Source: Frigoribacterium sp. Leaf415 (GTDB lineage: Bacteria; Actinomycetota; Actinomycetes; Actinomycetales; Microbacteriaceae). From it: a stretch of DNA of 64,000 nucleotides. The notes below the pieces were generated by a model. It saw only the letters and a list, made by a program, of their open reading frames with translations. It was not told the origin of the DNA and did not search any database. Positions within the stretch are counted from its first letter, which is position 1; the number at the start of each line of letters is the position of its first letter. The position numbers and the translations under genes are program-made. The stretch covers positions 1,171,301-1,235,300 of the forward strand of contig NZ_LMQR01000001.1 of the NCBI RefSeq assembly GCF_001424645.1, written 5' to 3'. This document shows positions 27,499-35,705 of this stretch, in pieces.

Positions 27499-28287
27499 TC
27501 AGGCGTCGTCGCGGTAGACCATCGTGACGGCGTCCGGCCGCTTTGCCTGGATGAAGTCGCCCGACGACTGGTGCCGGATGCGGCGCACGACCCAGGGCAC
27601 GAGGTACTCGCGGGCCCAGCCCATGTCGTCGGCCCGGGCGCTGCGCCACGGTCGACGCTCGAGCGGCTCGGGCGCGAAGGGGGCGAGGTCGTTCTCGACC
27701 GCGAGGGCCTGCAGGACCATCCGCGCGATCGTGTGGTGGCCGAGAGGGCTGAAGTGCAGCCGGTCGGGTGCCCACATCCGTGGATCGACGAGCTGACGCA
27801 ACGCCCACATGTCCGCCACCACGGCGTCGTGCCGCAGCGCGATGGCGTGGACGTGCTCGTTGTAGATCGCCACCTTGCCGCGGAGGCGACCGAGGACGGG
27901 GGTGAGGCCGATGTCCGGCCCGGTGAAGACCACGACCGTGGCGCCGTCGGATCGCAGCCGTTCGACGAGCCCCTCGAAGCGTGCGGCGACCTCGTCCGGG
28001 TCGGTGCCGGGCCGGATGATGTCGTTGCCCCCGGCCGAGACCGAGATGAGGTCGGGTCGCAGGGCGAGCGCGGCCTCGGACTGCTCGTCGTCGATCTGCT
28101 TCAGCAGCCGTCCCCGGACGGCGAGGTTCGCGTAGGCGAAGTCCTCGGTCGAGGAGCCGAGCACCTCGGCGACGCGGTCGGCCCACCCCCGGTGGCCCCC
28201 GGGGGAGCGCTCCTCGGGGTCACCGATCCCCTCGGTGAACGAGTCGCCGAGGGCGACGTAACGGGACCACGGGTGTTGCTGACTCAT
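27499..28287 (-). CDS. SGNH/GDSL hydrolase
   Basis: Esterase or lipase of the SGNH superfamily, 262 residues, no signal peptide. Block I is ALGDSFTEGIG (serine near 16), block III SAGGNDI (about 88) and block V DRLHFSPLGHH (about 178), giving Ser, Gly, Asn and Asp/His. Substrate unknown. ATG 28285-28287 lies 6 nt after a TAGTTT box that overlaps the -10 box of the divergent acyl-CoA dehydrogenase. Confidence 0.88.
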   Translation of the reverse strand: MSQQHPWSRYVALGDSFTEGIGDPEERSPGGHRGWADRVAEVLGSSTEDFAYANLAVRGRLLKQIDDEQSEAALALRPDLISVSAGGNDIIRPGTDPDEVAARFEGLVERLRSDGATVVVFTGPDIGLTPVLGRLRGKVAIYNEHVHAIALRHDAVVADMWALRQLVDPRMWAPDRLHFSPLGHHTIARMVLQALAVENDLAPFAPEPLERRPWRSARADDMGWAREYLVPWVVRRIRHQSSGDFIQAKRPDAVTMVYRDDA

Positions 28288-28293
28288 GTGACC

Positions 28294-28303
28294 AAACTAC
28301 TCT
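28294..28303. promoter_or_regulatory. Overlapping divergent -10 boxes
   Basis: The bases AAACTACTCT contain a minus-strand TAGTTT (28294-28299) and a plus-strand TACTCT (28298-28303) that share 2 bp. Each lies 6 nt before a start codon, only 22 bp apart, so the SGNH and acyl-CoA dehydrogenase genes probably have mutually exclusive leaderless promoters. Confidence 0.55.
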
Positions 28304-28309
28304 CGACGC

Positions 28310-29512
28310 GTGCCCGCACCGAAGCCCGCCTCCGCGTCCGACCCGACCCGCGCCTCCTGGTCGCCCGACGAGCTGCTGCCCGACGGGCTGCTCGAACGCT
28401 TCCGGGGGCGGGCCGCGGGCCACGACCGCGAGAACACGTTCCCCCACGACGACCTCGCCGAGCTGCGCGAACGCGGCTACCTGCGGGCCTTCGTCCCGAC
28501 CGACCGAGGAGGCGCGGGTCTCGGACTCGAGCAGGTCGCGTCCCTGCAGTCGCGCCTCGCGACCGCGGCCCCGGCGACCGCGCTGGCGGTCAACATGCAC
28601 CTGGTCTGGACCGGGTGCGCGGCCGTGCTGCAGGCCCGGGGCGACGACTCGCTGGACCTCGTCCTGGAGGACGCCGCGCACGACGAGGTCTTCGCCTTCG
28701 GGGTGAGCGAGCCCGGCAACGACCTCGTCCTGTCCGACTCGACGACCTCGGCCGAGCCCACGGGCGACGGCGGCTTCCGGTTCACGGGCACGAAGGTCTC
28801 CACGTCGCTCTCGCCGGTCTGGACGCGCCTCGGGGTCTTCGGACGGGACGACTCCGACCGAGACGCGCCGACCCTGGTCCACGGGTTCGTGCACCGCGAC
28901 CAGCCGGGCCATGCCTCACTCGGGGACTGGGACACGATCGGCATGCGGGCGACACAGAGCCACACGACCCGGCTCACCGGGGTCGAGGTGCCCGCCTCGC
29001 GCATCGTCCGTCGAATGCCCGTGGGCCCGAGCGCCGACCCGTTCCTCTTCGCCGTCTTCGCCGTGTTCGAGACGACCGTCGCCGCCGTGTACCGGGGCAT
29101 CGCCCGCCGGGCCCTCGAGCTCGCCGTCGAGTCGGCCCTCGGGACGTCCTCGCGTCGCGCCGGGGGAGCGGCCCGCGCGCTCGACCCGGTCGTCCGGTGG
29201 CGCGTCGCCGACGCCGGGCTGGCGGTCGACGGGCTCGAACCCCAGGTGGACCAGGTCGCCCGGGACGTCGACGCGCTCGTCGACCACGGGGCGGACTGGC
29301 CGAGGCTCGTGGTCGGACTGAAGACGCGCGCGACCGAGACGGCCCGCGCGGTGGTCGAGCAGGCGGTCACGGTCGCCGGGGGCTCGTCGTACCGGTCGTC
29401 CTCCGAACTCGGACGCCTGCAACGCGACGTCCTCGCCGGCCGCTTCCACCCCTCGAGCACCGACTCGGCGCACGCCACGATCGCCGCCGCGCTGCTCGGA
29501 CCGGGGGCCTGA
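28310..29512 (+). CDS. Acyl-CoA dehydrogenase-family flavoprotein
   Basis: ACAD-like protein of 400 residues. Typical regions are PTDRGGAGLGLEQVA (about 64-78), FGVSEPGNDLVLSDS with the flavin-contacting segment (about 138), FRFTGTKVSTSLSP and IGMRATQSHTTRLTGVEVPA (about 210). The normal catalytic glutamate of the C-terminal domain is not obvious, so it may be one of the divergent members (flavin monooxygenase or sulfur-compound type). GTG 28310 has no Shine-Dalgarno and fits a leaderless start. Confidence 0.82.
   Translation: MPAPKPASASDPTRASWSPDELLPDGLLERFRGRAAGHDRENTFPHDDLAELRERGYLRAFVPTDRGGAGLGLEQVASLQSRLATAAPATALAVNMHLVWTGCAAVLQARGDDSLDLVLEDAAHDEVFAFGVSEPGNDLVLSDSTTSAEPTGDGGFRFTGTKVSTSLSPVWTRLGVFGRDDSDRDAPTLVHGFVHRDQPGHASLGDWDTIGMRATQSHTTRLTGVEVPASRIVRRMPVGPSADPFLFAVFAVFETTVAAVYRGIARRALELAVESALGTSSRRAGGAARALDPVVRWRVADAGLAVDGLEPQVDQVARDVDALVDHGADWPRLVVGLKTRATETARAVVEQAVTVAGGSSYRSSSELGRLQRDVLAGRFHPSSTDSAHATIAAALLGPGA
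28345..28358 (-). repeat. Dispersed 14-mer, copy 5
   Basis: Exact reverse-complement copy near the start of the acyl-CoA dehydrogenase gene, encoding TRASW; the second copy in the same gene is in the opposite orientation. Confidence 0.8.
28507..28520 (+). repeat. Dispersed 14-mer, copy 6
   Basis: Exact copy 149 bp after the previous one, encoding RGGAGL, so the motif is read in a different frame than in serB or the hydrolase. Confidence 0.8.
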
Positions 29513-29638
29513 CGGGCTCGTGCCCGAGGCCGACCCGGGGTCGGCGCCCGGGCGCCCCAGGGACCCTCGGCCCCGGGCGGCTCCGGGGGCCGCGGCCCGG
29601 GCGACGCCGATGTCGGTGGCGCGTGTGAGGATGCTCCG

Positions 29639-30922
29639 GTGAGCAAACAAGACGGCAGCGGGCGGCTCGTCACCACGGTGCCGACCGACGACGCGACCGC
29701 GCCGATCTTCCACGTCGACATGGACGCCTTCTTCGCCTCCGTCGAACTGCTCGACCACCCCGAGTTGCGGGGTCGACCCGTCGTCATCGGGCACCGCTCC
29801 GACCGATCGGTCGTCACGGCCGCCACCTACGAGGCACGCAAGTACGGGGTCAACTCGGCGATGCCCATGGCCATCGCGTTGCGTCGCTGCCCGCAGGCGA
29901 TCGTCCTCGAACCGCACTTCGAGAAGTACCAGCACTGGTCCTCGCGCGTCATGTCGATGTTCGACGACGTCACGCCGCTGGTCGAGCGCCTCGGCATCGA
30001 CGAGGCGTTCCTCGACGTCAGCGGGTCGATCCGCCTCATGGGCTCCCCGTTCGAGATCGCGACGGCGCTGCGTCGACGGGTGCACGCCGAGACCGGCCTG
30101 CACTGCAGCATCGGTGCCGCGTCGACCAAGTTCGTCGCCAAGCTCGCCTCGAGCGTCGCCAAACCCGACGGGCTCCTGCTCGTGCCGCACCGCCACACCC
30201 TGGCCTTCCTGCATCCTCGGCCGATCAGCGCCCTCTGGGGCGTGGGCGGCAAGACCGAGCAGGTGCTGCTCGACCGCGGCCTGCGAACGGTCGGCGACGT
30301 CGCCGCCGCCCCCCTCGACATGCTCGTCCACGCGGTCGGGCCGGCGGCGGGCGCGAAGCTGCACGACCTGGCGTGGGGCCGCGACCCGCGCAGCGTCCAC
30401 ACCGAGACGGCCGAGAAGAGCGTCGGCAACGAGAACACCTTCGGCACCGACGTCGTCGACCCGGTCGTCGTCCGTCGCGAACTCCTCCGCCTGAGCGACA
30501 AGGTCGGCACCCGCCTGCGGGCCGCCGGCATGAGCGGTCGCACGGTCGTGCTCAAGCTGAGGACGACCGACTTCGTGACCATCACACGATCACGCACGCT
30601 CGCCGATCCGACCGACCTCGGTCGCCGCATCTACGACGAGGTCGTCTCCCTGTACGAGGCCACGGGCAAGCAGCACGAACGCATAAGGCTGGTCGGCGTG
30701 CGCGTCGAACAGCTCAGCGAGGGGACGGGCGGCGACTCGCTCGGCCTGTGGGACGACGACGCCGACTGGCGCGAGGCGGAGTCGACCATGGACGCCCTCC
30801 GGGCCAAGTTCGGGACGGCCATGTTGACGCCGGCCTCGCTGCTCGGCGCCTCGCGACGTCGGCCCGGCGCCTCCGGTCGGGACGCGGGCGCCGCGTCCGT
30901 GGACGACTCCGGTCGAGGGTAA
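29639..30922 (+). CDS. dinB: DNA polymerase IV (Y-family translesion polymerase)
   Basis: Error-prone lesion-bypass polymerase, 427 residues. Catalytic carboxylates are D27/D29 in FHVDMDAFFASVE and D121/E122 in RLGIDEAFLDV; YEARKYGVNSAMP and the little-finger domain are intact. GTG 29639 has no ribosome-binding site; a GAGGAT box 6 nt upstream may be its -10. The C-terminal tail (about 395-427) is low-complexity Gly/Ala/Arg and lacks an obvious clamp-binding motif. Its TAA stop forms part of the promoter of the next gene. Confidence 0.94.
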   Translation: MSKQDGSGRLVTTVPTDDATAPIFHVDMDAFFASVELLDHPELRGRPVVIGHRSDRSVVTAATYEARKYGVNSAMPMAIALRRCPQAIVLEPHFEKYQHWSSRVMSMFDDVTPLVERLGIDEAFLDVSGSIRLMGSPFEIATALRRRVHAETGLHCSIGAASTKFVAKLASSVAKPDGLLLVPHRHTLAFLHPRPISALWGVGGKTEQVLLDRGLRTVGDVAAAPLDMLVHAVGPAAGAKLHDLAWGRDPRSVHTETAEKSVGNENTFGTDVVDPVVVRRELLRLSDKVGTRLRAAGMSGRTVVLKLRTTDFVTITRSRTLADPTDLGRRIYDEVVSLYEATGKQHERIRLVGVRVEQLSEGTGGDSLGLWDDDADWREAESTMDALRAKFGTAMLTPASLLGASRRRPGASGRDAGAASVDDSGRG

Positions 30923-30925
30923 ACT
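30920..30925 (+). promoter_or_regulatory. -10 box of the helicase, overlapping the dinB stop
   Basis: TAAACT begins with the dinB TAA stop and ends 8 nt before GTG 30934, which suggests a separate leaderless transcript for the helicase. Confidence 0.55.
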
Positions 30926-30933
30926 CGGTTCGA

Positions 30934-32790
30934 GTGAGCACCGCCAACGCATCCGACCCCGCCGGGGGTGAGCAGCACCTCGACGGCACGTCGTCCGATC
31001 CGCTCGACGTCGGCGTCTCGGCAGGCAACTCGGCCGCCGAACACCTCTCGCCCGCGTTCCCCGAGCGGGCCGCCTGGGGCACCGCCAGCAAGTTGCGCGC
31101 CTGGCAGGCGGAGGCTCTCGAGCTCTACTTCTCGACGATGCCGAGGGACTTCCTCGCGGCGGCCACGCCGGGCGCCGGCAAGACGACCTTCGCCCTCCGC
31201 CTCGCCACCGAGCTCCTGTCCCGCGGCGAGGTCGACCGCGTGGTCGTCGTCGCCCCCACCGAGCACCTCAAGCGCCAGTGGGCGGACGCCGCCGACCGGG
31301 TCAACCTCCGCCTCGACCCGATGTTCAAGAACGCCGACGGCACCTTCGGGCGGCACTACCACGGCATCGCCGTCACCTACGCCCAGGTCGGCATGAAGCC
31401 CGAGGTGCACAAGGCCATCACGACGGCCGGACGCACCCTCGTGATCCTCGACGAGGTGCACCACGGCGGCGACGCGCTGAGCTGGGGCGACGGCATCCGC
31501 GAGGCCTACACCGGCGCGACCCGCCGCCTCTCGTTGACGGGCACCCCGTTCCGGTCCGACACGGCCCCGATCCCGTTCGTGCAGTACGCCCCCGACGAGC
31601 ACGGCATCCGCACCTCGAGGGCCGACTACTCGTACGGCTACGGTCGCGCTCTCGCCGACGGCGTCGTGCGTCCCGTGCTCTTCATGGCGTACGCCGGGCA
31701 GATGCGCTGGCGCACCCGGATGGGCGACGAGATGAGCGCGTCCCTCGGCGAAGCCGTGACGAAGGACATCACGGCCCAGGCCTGGCGCACGGCGCTGTCA
31801 CCCCAAGGCGACTGGATTCCGGCCGTCCTCTCGGCGGCCGACAAGCGCCTCACCGAGGTGCGCCGGGGCGTTCCCGACGCCGGGGGTCTCGTCATCGCCA
31901 CCGACCACACCGCGGCCCGGCAGTACGCGGCCGTGCTGCAGAAGCTCACGGGCGAACGCCCGACCGTCGTGCTGAGCGACGAGAAGGCCGCCTCCGACCG
32001 CATCCAGGCCTTCTCCGACGGTGACAGCCGCTGGATGGTCGCCGTCCGCATGGTGTCCGAAGGCGTCGACGTCCCGCGCCTCGCCGTCGGCGTGTACGCC
32101 ACCTCGGCCTCGACGCCGCTCTTCTTCGCCCAGGTGGTCGGCCGGTTCGTCCGGGCCCGGCGGCGGGGTGAGACCGCGTCGATCTTCCTGCCGAGCGTGC
32201 CCAGCCTGATGGCCCTGGCCAACCAGCTCGAGCTGCAACGCGACCACGCGCTCGACCGGCCCACCGACTCCGACGACGGCTTGTTCGCGCCCGAAGAAGA
32301 CATGATGGCCGCGGCCAACCGTGACGAGAAGGCGTCGAGCCTGCTCGAGCAGCAACCGTTCGAGGCCCTCGACTCGCAGGCCTCGTTCGACCGGGTGCTC
32401 TACGACGGCGGCGAGTTCGGCACCGGAGGCGAGATCGGCAGCCTCGAAGAACTCGACTTCATCGGCATCCCCGGTCTGCTCGAGCCCGACCAGGTACGTG
32501 ACCTGCTGCGACAGCGCCAGGCCACCCAGGCCCGACGCGCTCCCAAGACCGGGCTGCCCACGACGGCTCCGGTCGACGAGGCCCGGCCGCTGTACCAGAC
32601 CATCAAAGAGCAGCGCCAGGAGCTCAGCCGCCTGGTGTCGATCTGGTCGCGTCACTCGAACGAGCCGCACGGGCTGATCCACGCCGACCTGAGGCGCATC
32701 AGCGGGGGTCCGTCGGTCGCCCAGGCCAGCACCGAGCAGATCCAGAAACGCATCGACGTGCTGCGCGGTCGCCTGGGCCAGCGCGCCTGA
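30934..32790 (+). CDS. Superfamily 2 DEAD/DEAH-type helicase
   Basis: SF2 helicase of 618 residues. Walker A is TPGAGKTTF (about 77-85), motif II DEVHHGG (about 173), motif III SLTGTPFRSD (about 200), and the second RecA domain carries the conserved SEGVDVPRLAVGVYATSAST and QVVGRFVRARR (motifs V and VI). The C-terminal third has a predicted coiled or helical region with no family I recognise. XPB/type III restriction-like core but no nuclease motif seen. Located directly after dinB, so a repair role is plausible but inferred. Confidence 0.88.
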   Translation: MSTANASDPAGGEQHLDGTSSDPLDVGVSAGNSAAEHLSPAFPERAAWGTASKLRAWQAEALELYFSTMPRDFLAAATPGAGKTTFALRLATELLSRGEVDRVVVVAPTEHLKRQWADAADRVNLRLDPMFKNADGTFGRHYHGIAVTYAQVGMKPEVHKAITTAGRTLVILDEVHHGGDALSWGDGIREAYTGATRRLSLTGTPFRSDTAPIPFVQYAPDEHGIRTSRADYSYGYGRALADGVVRPVLFMAYAGQMRWRTRMGDEMSASLGEAVTKDITAQAWRTALSPQGDWIPAVLSAADKRLTEVRRGVPDAGGLVIATDHTAARQYAAVLQKLTGERPTVVLSDEKAASDRIQAFSDGDSRWMVAVRMVSEGVDVPRLAVGVYATSASTPLFFAQVVGRFVRARRRGETASIFLPSVPSLMALANQLELQRDHALDRPTDSDDGLFAPEEDMMAAANRDEKASSLLEQQPFEALDSQASFDRVLYDGGEFGTGGEIGSLEELDFIGIPGLLEPDQVRDLLRQRQATQARRAPKTGLPTTAPVDEARPLYQTIKEQRQELSRLVSIWSRHSNEPHGLIHADLRRISGGPSVAQASTEQIQKRIDVLRGRLGQRA

Positions 32791-32796
32791 CCCGGG

Positions 32797-32802
32797 TACG
32801 AT
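32797..32802 (+). promoter_or_regulatory. -10 box of the 84-aa gene, leaderless type
   Basis: TACGAT 6 nt before ATG 32809. Confidence 0.5.
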
Positions 32803-32808
32803 CGGTCG

Positions 32809-33063
32809 ATGCTCGACGAGAATGTCCCCGATCGGTGGACCGTGCGCGCCGACCCCGAGGCGGCACCCGAGGCGGTCGTCGAGCGCTTCGGCGGCGGGTA
32901 CCGGCTGAGCCGGTGGAGTCCGACCGACGCCGAGCCGGCCCGGCTGGGCGTCTACACGTCCCCGGAACTCGCCGAGACCGCCTGGTGGCGACTCGTCGAC
33001 CGCGAGCAGGGTCAGGGCAGGCGCACGATGTCGACCAGGCGGACGGGGCTCGAGGACGCCTGA
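32809..33063 (+). CDS. Uncharacterised small protein
   Basis: An 84-residue, soluble, charged protein with two tryptophans in a WW pair (ETAWWRLVD) and a GGGYRLSRWSP stretch. No family recognised. Translation is supported by a TACGAT box at the leaderless distance. Its last 52 bp overlap the end of the convergent gene at 33012-33578. Confidence 0.55.
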   Translation: MLDENVPDRWTVRADPEAAPEAVVERFGGGYRLSRWSPTDAEPARLGVYTSPELAETAWWRLVDREQGQGRRTMSTRRTGLEDA

Positions 33064-33578
33064 GGGACGCCGCCCCGGGCCACGCGACCGTCGGCGCCGC
33101 TGATCGGGTCGAGCACCGACACGCCGTCGTCGCCGCACAGCAGCACCGGTCGGACCTCGAACGGTCGTCCTCGGCCGAGCGCCCGGAGCCCCTGGGCCCA
33201 CCGACGGTCCGAGGGACGGGACGTCGCGGCCCCGACCCTCTCGAGGACGAACGCCACGGTCCCCGCGCCGAACTCCGTGGCGACGGCCGCCAGGGCGTCA
33301 CCGTAGTGGTCCAGGGCGGAGGTGTCGGGCACCTCGGGGATGCCCTCGAGCGGAACCATGAGGGGCAGGGGGACGTCGTCGTCGTCGAAGAACAACGTCC
33401 AGAGCTGACGACGCACCGCCACGGGGACGATGGCCTCGACGTGTCGGACGAGGTCGCGGACGTCGCGCACGGGCGCGTGCGGATCGGCGACCCCTGCCGG
33501 GTCGGACGCGTCGCGGGGCCCGACCGGATCGGCGGGAGGGCGGTCGAGGGTGGTGTCGAGGACCGAGGTGAGTGTCAT
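33012..33578 (-). CDS. Uncharacterised protein
   Basis: Protein of 188 residues with no signal peptide or membrane segment. Visible features are an acidic FFDDDDVPLPLM patch (about 63-74), WAQGLRALGRG and a C-terminal VLLCGDDGVSVLDPIS. The family is not recognised, although the pattern of a fold with conserved VAVRRQLWTLFFD resembles small conserved actinobacterial proteins. The start at 33578 is chosen because a GATGCT box lies 6 nt upstream; an in-frame alternative is at 33605. Codon usage matches neighbours, so I think it is real. Confidence 0.6.
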   Translation of the reverse strand: MTLTSVLDTTLDRPPADPVGPRDASDPAGVADPHAPVRDVRDLVRHVEAIVPVAVRRQLWTLFFDDDDVPLPLMVPLEGIPEVPDTSALDHYGDALAAVATEFGAGTVAFVLERVGAATSRPSDRRWAQGLRALGRGRPFEVRPVLLCGDDGVSVLDPISGADGRVARGGVPQASSSPVRLVDIVRLP

Positions 33579-33669
33579 GGGTCGAGCATCTCGGGCCGCC
33601 ACCACGCCCGGGGGGTTCTCCCCAGCCGCACCCGTCGACGACGGTCGACGCCGGGCTGGGGAGGACCGG

Positions 33670-34260
33670 TCAGCCCTGGAGTCGGACGGAGTCGCCGACG
33701 GCGACCGGTTCGGCTCCGTGGGCCGGTGCGCCGGAGAGTGCCCGGAGCGCCCGGCGGAGGACCGTGCTGGACGTGCTCATCGTGTACGGGAAGTAGACGA
33801 CCTCGACCCCGACCGCGCCGAACTCCCGTTCGAGGCGAAGGCCCTTCTCGGTGCCCCGCCAGTCGTCGCCCTTGAAGAACACGTCGAAGCGCAGCTCGCG
33901 CCAGACGTCCATCTTGTCGGGCACGGTCTCGGCGTGGACGCCGTCCACGACGTCGATGTGACGGACGATCTCGAGTCGTTCGGCGAGGGGGACGACGGGC
34001 GAGATCCCCTTCGTGACCCGGAGCATCTCGTCGGACACGACCCCGGCGATGAGGTGGTCGCACTGCGCGGACGCGTGCCGCAGCAGGTTGAGGTGGCCGA
34101 TGTGGAACAGGTCGAAGGCGCCGGCCGCGTAGCCGACCCGGCCCGCGCCTCCTCGTCCGCTCCCGACCTCGACGGGGTCGAGGGCGAGGCCGGTGGCGGG
34201 GGTGGGGATGACGTCCACGGGTGTGGTCCTCTCGTCGGGGTGCTGCTCGGGGGTGGTCAC
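33670..34260 (-). CDS. Cytidylyltransferase-family nucleotidyltransferase
   Basis: Adenylyl/cytidylyltransferase of 196 residues, similar in its core to TagD (glycerol-3-phosphate cytidylyltransferase) and the RfaE nucleotidyl domain. The HxGH motif is in FDLFHIGHLNLL (about 56-67), and DVFFKGDDWRGT and the ISTSS-like FPYTMSTSSTVLR (about 167-179) complete the site. GTG 34258-34260 overlaps the Wzz gene stop (GTGA), giving an extra ~45-residue N-terminus. Last gene of the envelope operon. It likely makes a CDP- or ADP-activated alcohol or sugar; the substrate is inferred only from context. Confidence 0.85.
   Translation of the reverse strand: MTTPEQHPDERTTPVDVIPTPATGLALDPVEVGSGRGGAGRVGYAAGAFDLFHIGHLNLLRHASAQCDHLIAGVVSDEMLRVTKGISPVVPLAERLEIVRHIDVVDGVHAETVPDKMDVWRELRFDVFFKGDDWRGTEKGLRLEREFGAVGVEVVYFPYTMSTSSTVLRRALRALSGAPAHGAEPVAVGDSVRLQG
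34144..34152 (-). repeat. Core copy of the dispersed motif in the cytidylyltransferase gene
   Basis: Reverse complement of GGAGGCGCG; extends to AGGAGGCGCGGG on the minus strand. Encodes GGAGR just before the nucleotidyltransferase fold. Confidence 0.7.
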
Positions 34261-35705
34261 GACAGGGCACCGGGCCGACGTCGGAGGCGGGGGAGGTCCT
34301 GGAGCGGCCGGGAACCACCCGCGTGGTCGACGAGGTCGGCGATGCTGAAGGAAGGGGCGGGTTCCTCGACGGGGTGACGGACGTCGTCGTCGAGCCAGGT
34401 GGCACGCACCAGGACGCGGCGCCACGGGGGCACACCGGTCAGCACGACGCCCACGGGCTGCACGTCCAGGCTGAGCAGCTCGGCGCTCAGGCTCCGGAGG
34501 GACTCCACGGTCGTGACCCCGGAGCGGACGACGAGCAGCACGCCGTCGACCTCGTCGGTCACGCTGCGCAACGCGAGCGGGTGGGAGTCGCTCGAGGCCT
34601 GGACGACCGAGACGTCGTAGTCCTCCCGGAGGGCGGCGAAGAACGCGTGGGTCCCGGAGCGCACCAGGTGCCGGGACGACGCCACCACACCGTCGGGCAC
34701 CGGTACGCGGTCGTACCCGTTCCGATCGGCCTCGACCTCCTCGGGCACCGCGCCGACGGGCACCGTCGACGGGCGCGAGAGGGTGCGGGTGTCGAAGTCG
34801 GACTGGACGAGGGCGCAGGTGGCGCCGAGCTCGACGACGGCGCGCGCGAGGCCGCCGTCGACGCCGACCGCCTCGCGGACCGAGTCCGTCCGTGCCAGCA
34901 GGAGGGTGGCGGGCAGCGCGCCACCGCGCAGTGCCCGCGTGTTCTGGACGACCTCGCGCATGGCCGTGCGGGTCCGGGCGGACGAGACCCCGGTGACCGG
35001 GTCGTCGCCGTGTCGGAGGGCCCCCGGGAGCTGTCCCACGACCGGGAGCCCCGTGATCCGGCGGACGTCGTCGACCGTGTCGACCGTCGGTCGGGCGCGG
35101 GAGAGGACGAGCGCGCCGGCGAGACCGACGGCCAGGCCGGCCAGGAGTCCCGAGAGGACCGAGAGCGCGAGGCCCGGTTCGTCGGGCGTCGTCGGCACGG
35201 CCGCGGGGGAGGTCAGGTCGAGTGCGACGGTCTGACCGTCCGACCCGGCCTGCGATTCGACGCGGTCGACGACCGCCGAGAGGCTCTCGGCGACGTCGTC
35301 GGCCAGCGAGGCCGCCCCGTCGGGCGTGCCGGCCGTCGTCTGCACGCGGAGGACGGCGGTGCCGCCCGGGTTGACCACCGAGACCCGCTCGGCGAGTTCG
35401 TCGACGGGGACGCCGAGGTCGGCCGCGACCGGTCCGAGGACCTCGGGGCTCGTCCCCAGCTCGGCGTAGGACGCCACACGCTGCTGCGCGAACTGCCCGC
35501 GGGCGGCGAGGCCCGATCCCGGGGACTCGACGCGGACGAGGAGGGTCGCCTCGGCGCGCCAACCGGCCGGTGCCAGCTGCGACGCGCCGACGCCGGCCGC
35601 CACCCCGAGGAGGGCCGCGACGCCGACGAGCGCGGCGTGGCGGGACACGGCCCGACCGAGACCGCCGACGAGGACACGTCGCGCCGGGGCGCCCTCGCGG
35701 CTCAC
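34257..35705 (-). CDS. Wzz/BY-kinase-like polysaccharide co-polymerase
   Basis: A 482-residue protein built like actinobacterial chain-length regulators: membrane helix 1 (about 24-45), an extracellular Wzz domain, membrane helix 2 (about 160-182, LSVLSGLLAGLAVGLAGALVL), then a cytosolic MinD-like domain. In the last, the region expected to hold Walker A reads LLLARTDSVREAVG, without the GKS/T of active kinases, and no tyrosine cluster is seen at the C-terminus. It is probably a non-catalytic regulator. GTG 35703-35705 overlaps the stop before it. Confidence 0.82.
   Translation of the reverse strand: MSREGAPARRVLVGGLGRAVSRHAALVGVAALLGVAAGVGASQLAPAGWRAEATLLVRVESPGSGLAARGQFAQQRVASYAELGTSPEVLGPVAADLGVPVDELAERVSVVNPGGTAVLRVQTTAGTPDGAASLADDVAESLSAVVDRVESQAGSDGQTVALDLTSPAAVPTTPDEPGLALSVLSGLLAGLAVGLAGALVLSRARPTVDTVDDVRRITGLPVVGQLPGALRHGDDPVTGVSSARTRTAMREVVQNTRALRGGALPATLLLARTDSVREAVGVDGGLARAVVELGATCALVQSDFDTRTLSRPSTVPVGAVPEEVEADRNGYDRVPVPDGVVASSRHLVRSGTHAFFAALREDYDVSVVQASSDSHPLALRSVTDEVDGVLLVVRSGVTTVESLRSLSAELLSLDVQPVGVVLTGVPPWRRVLVRATWLDDDVRHPVEEPAPSFSIADLVDHAGGSRPLQDLPRLRRRPGALS

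Noticed and set aside
29529..29556. GC-rich hairpins after the acyl-CoA dehydrogenase gene as a terminator
   Set aside because: Stems are short (7 bp) and the region is almost all G and C, so chance pairing is likely.
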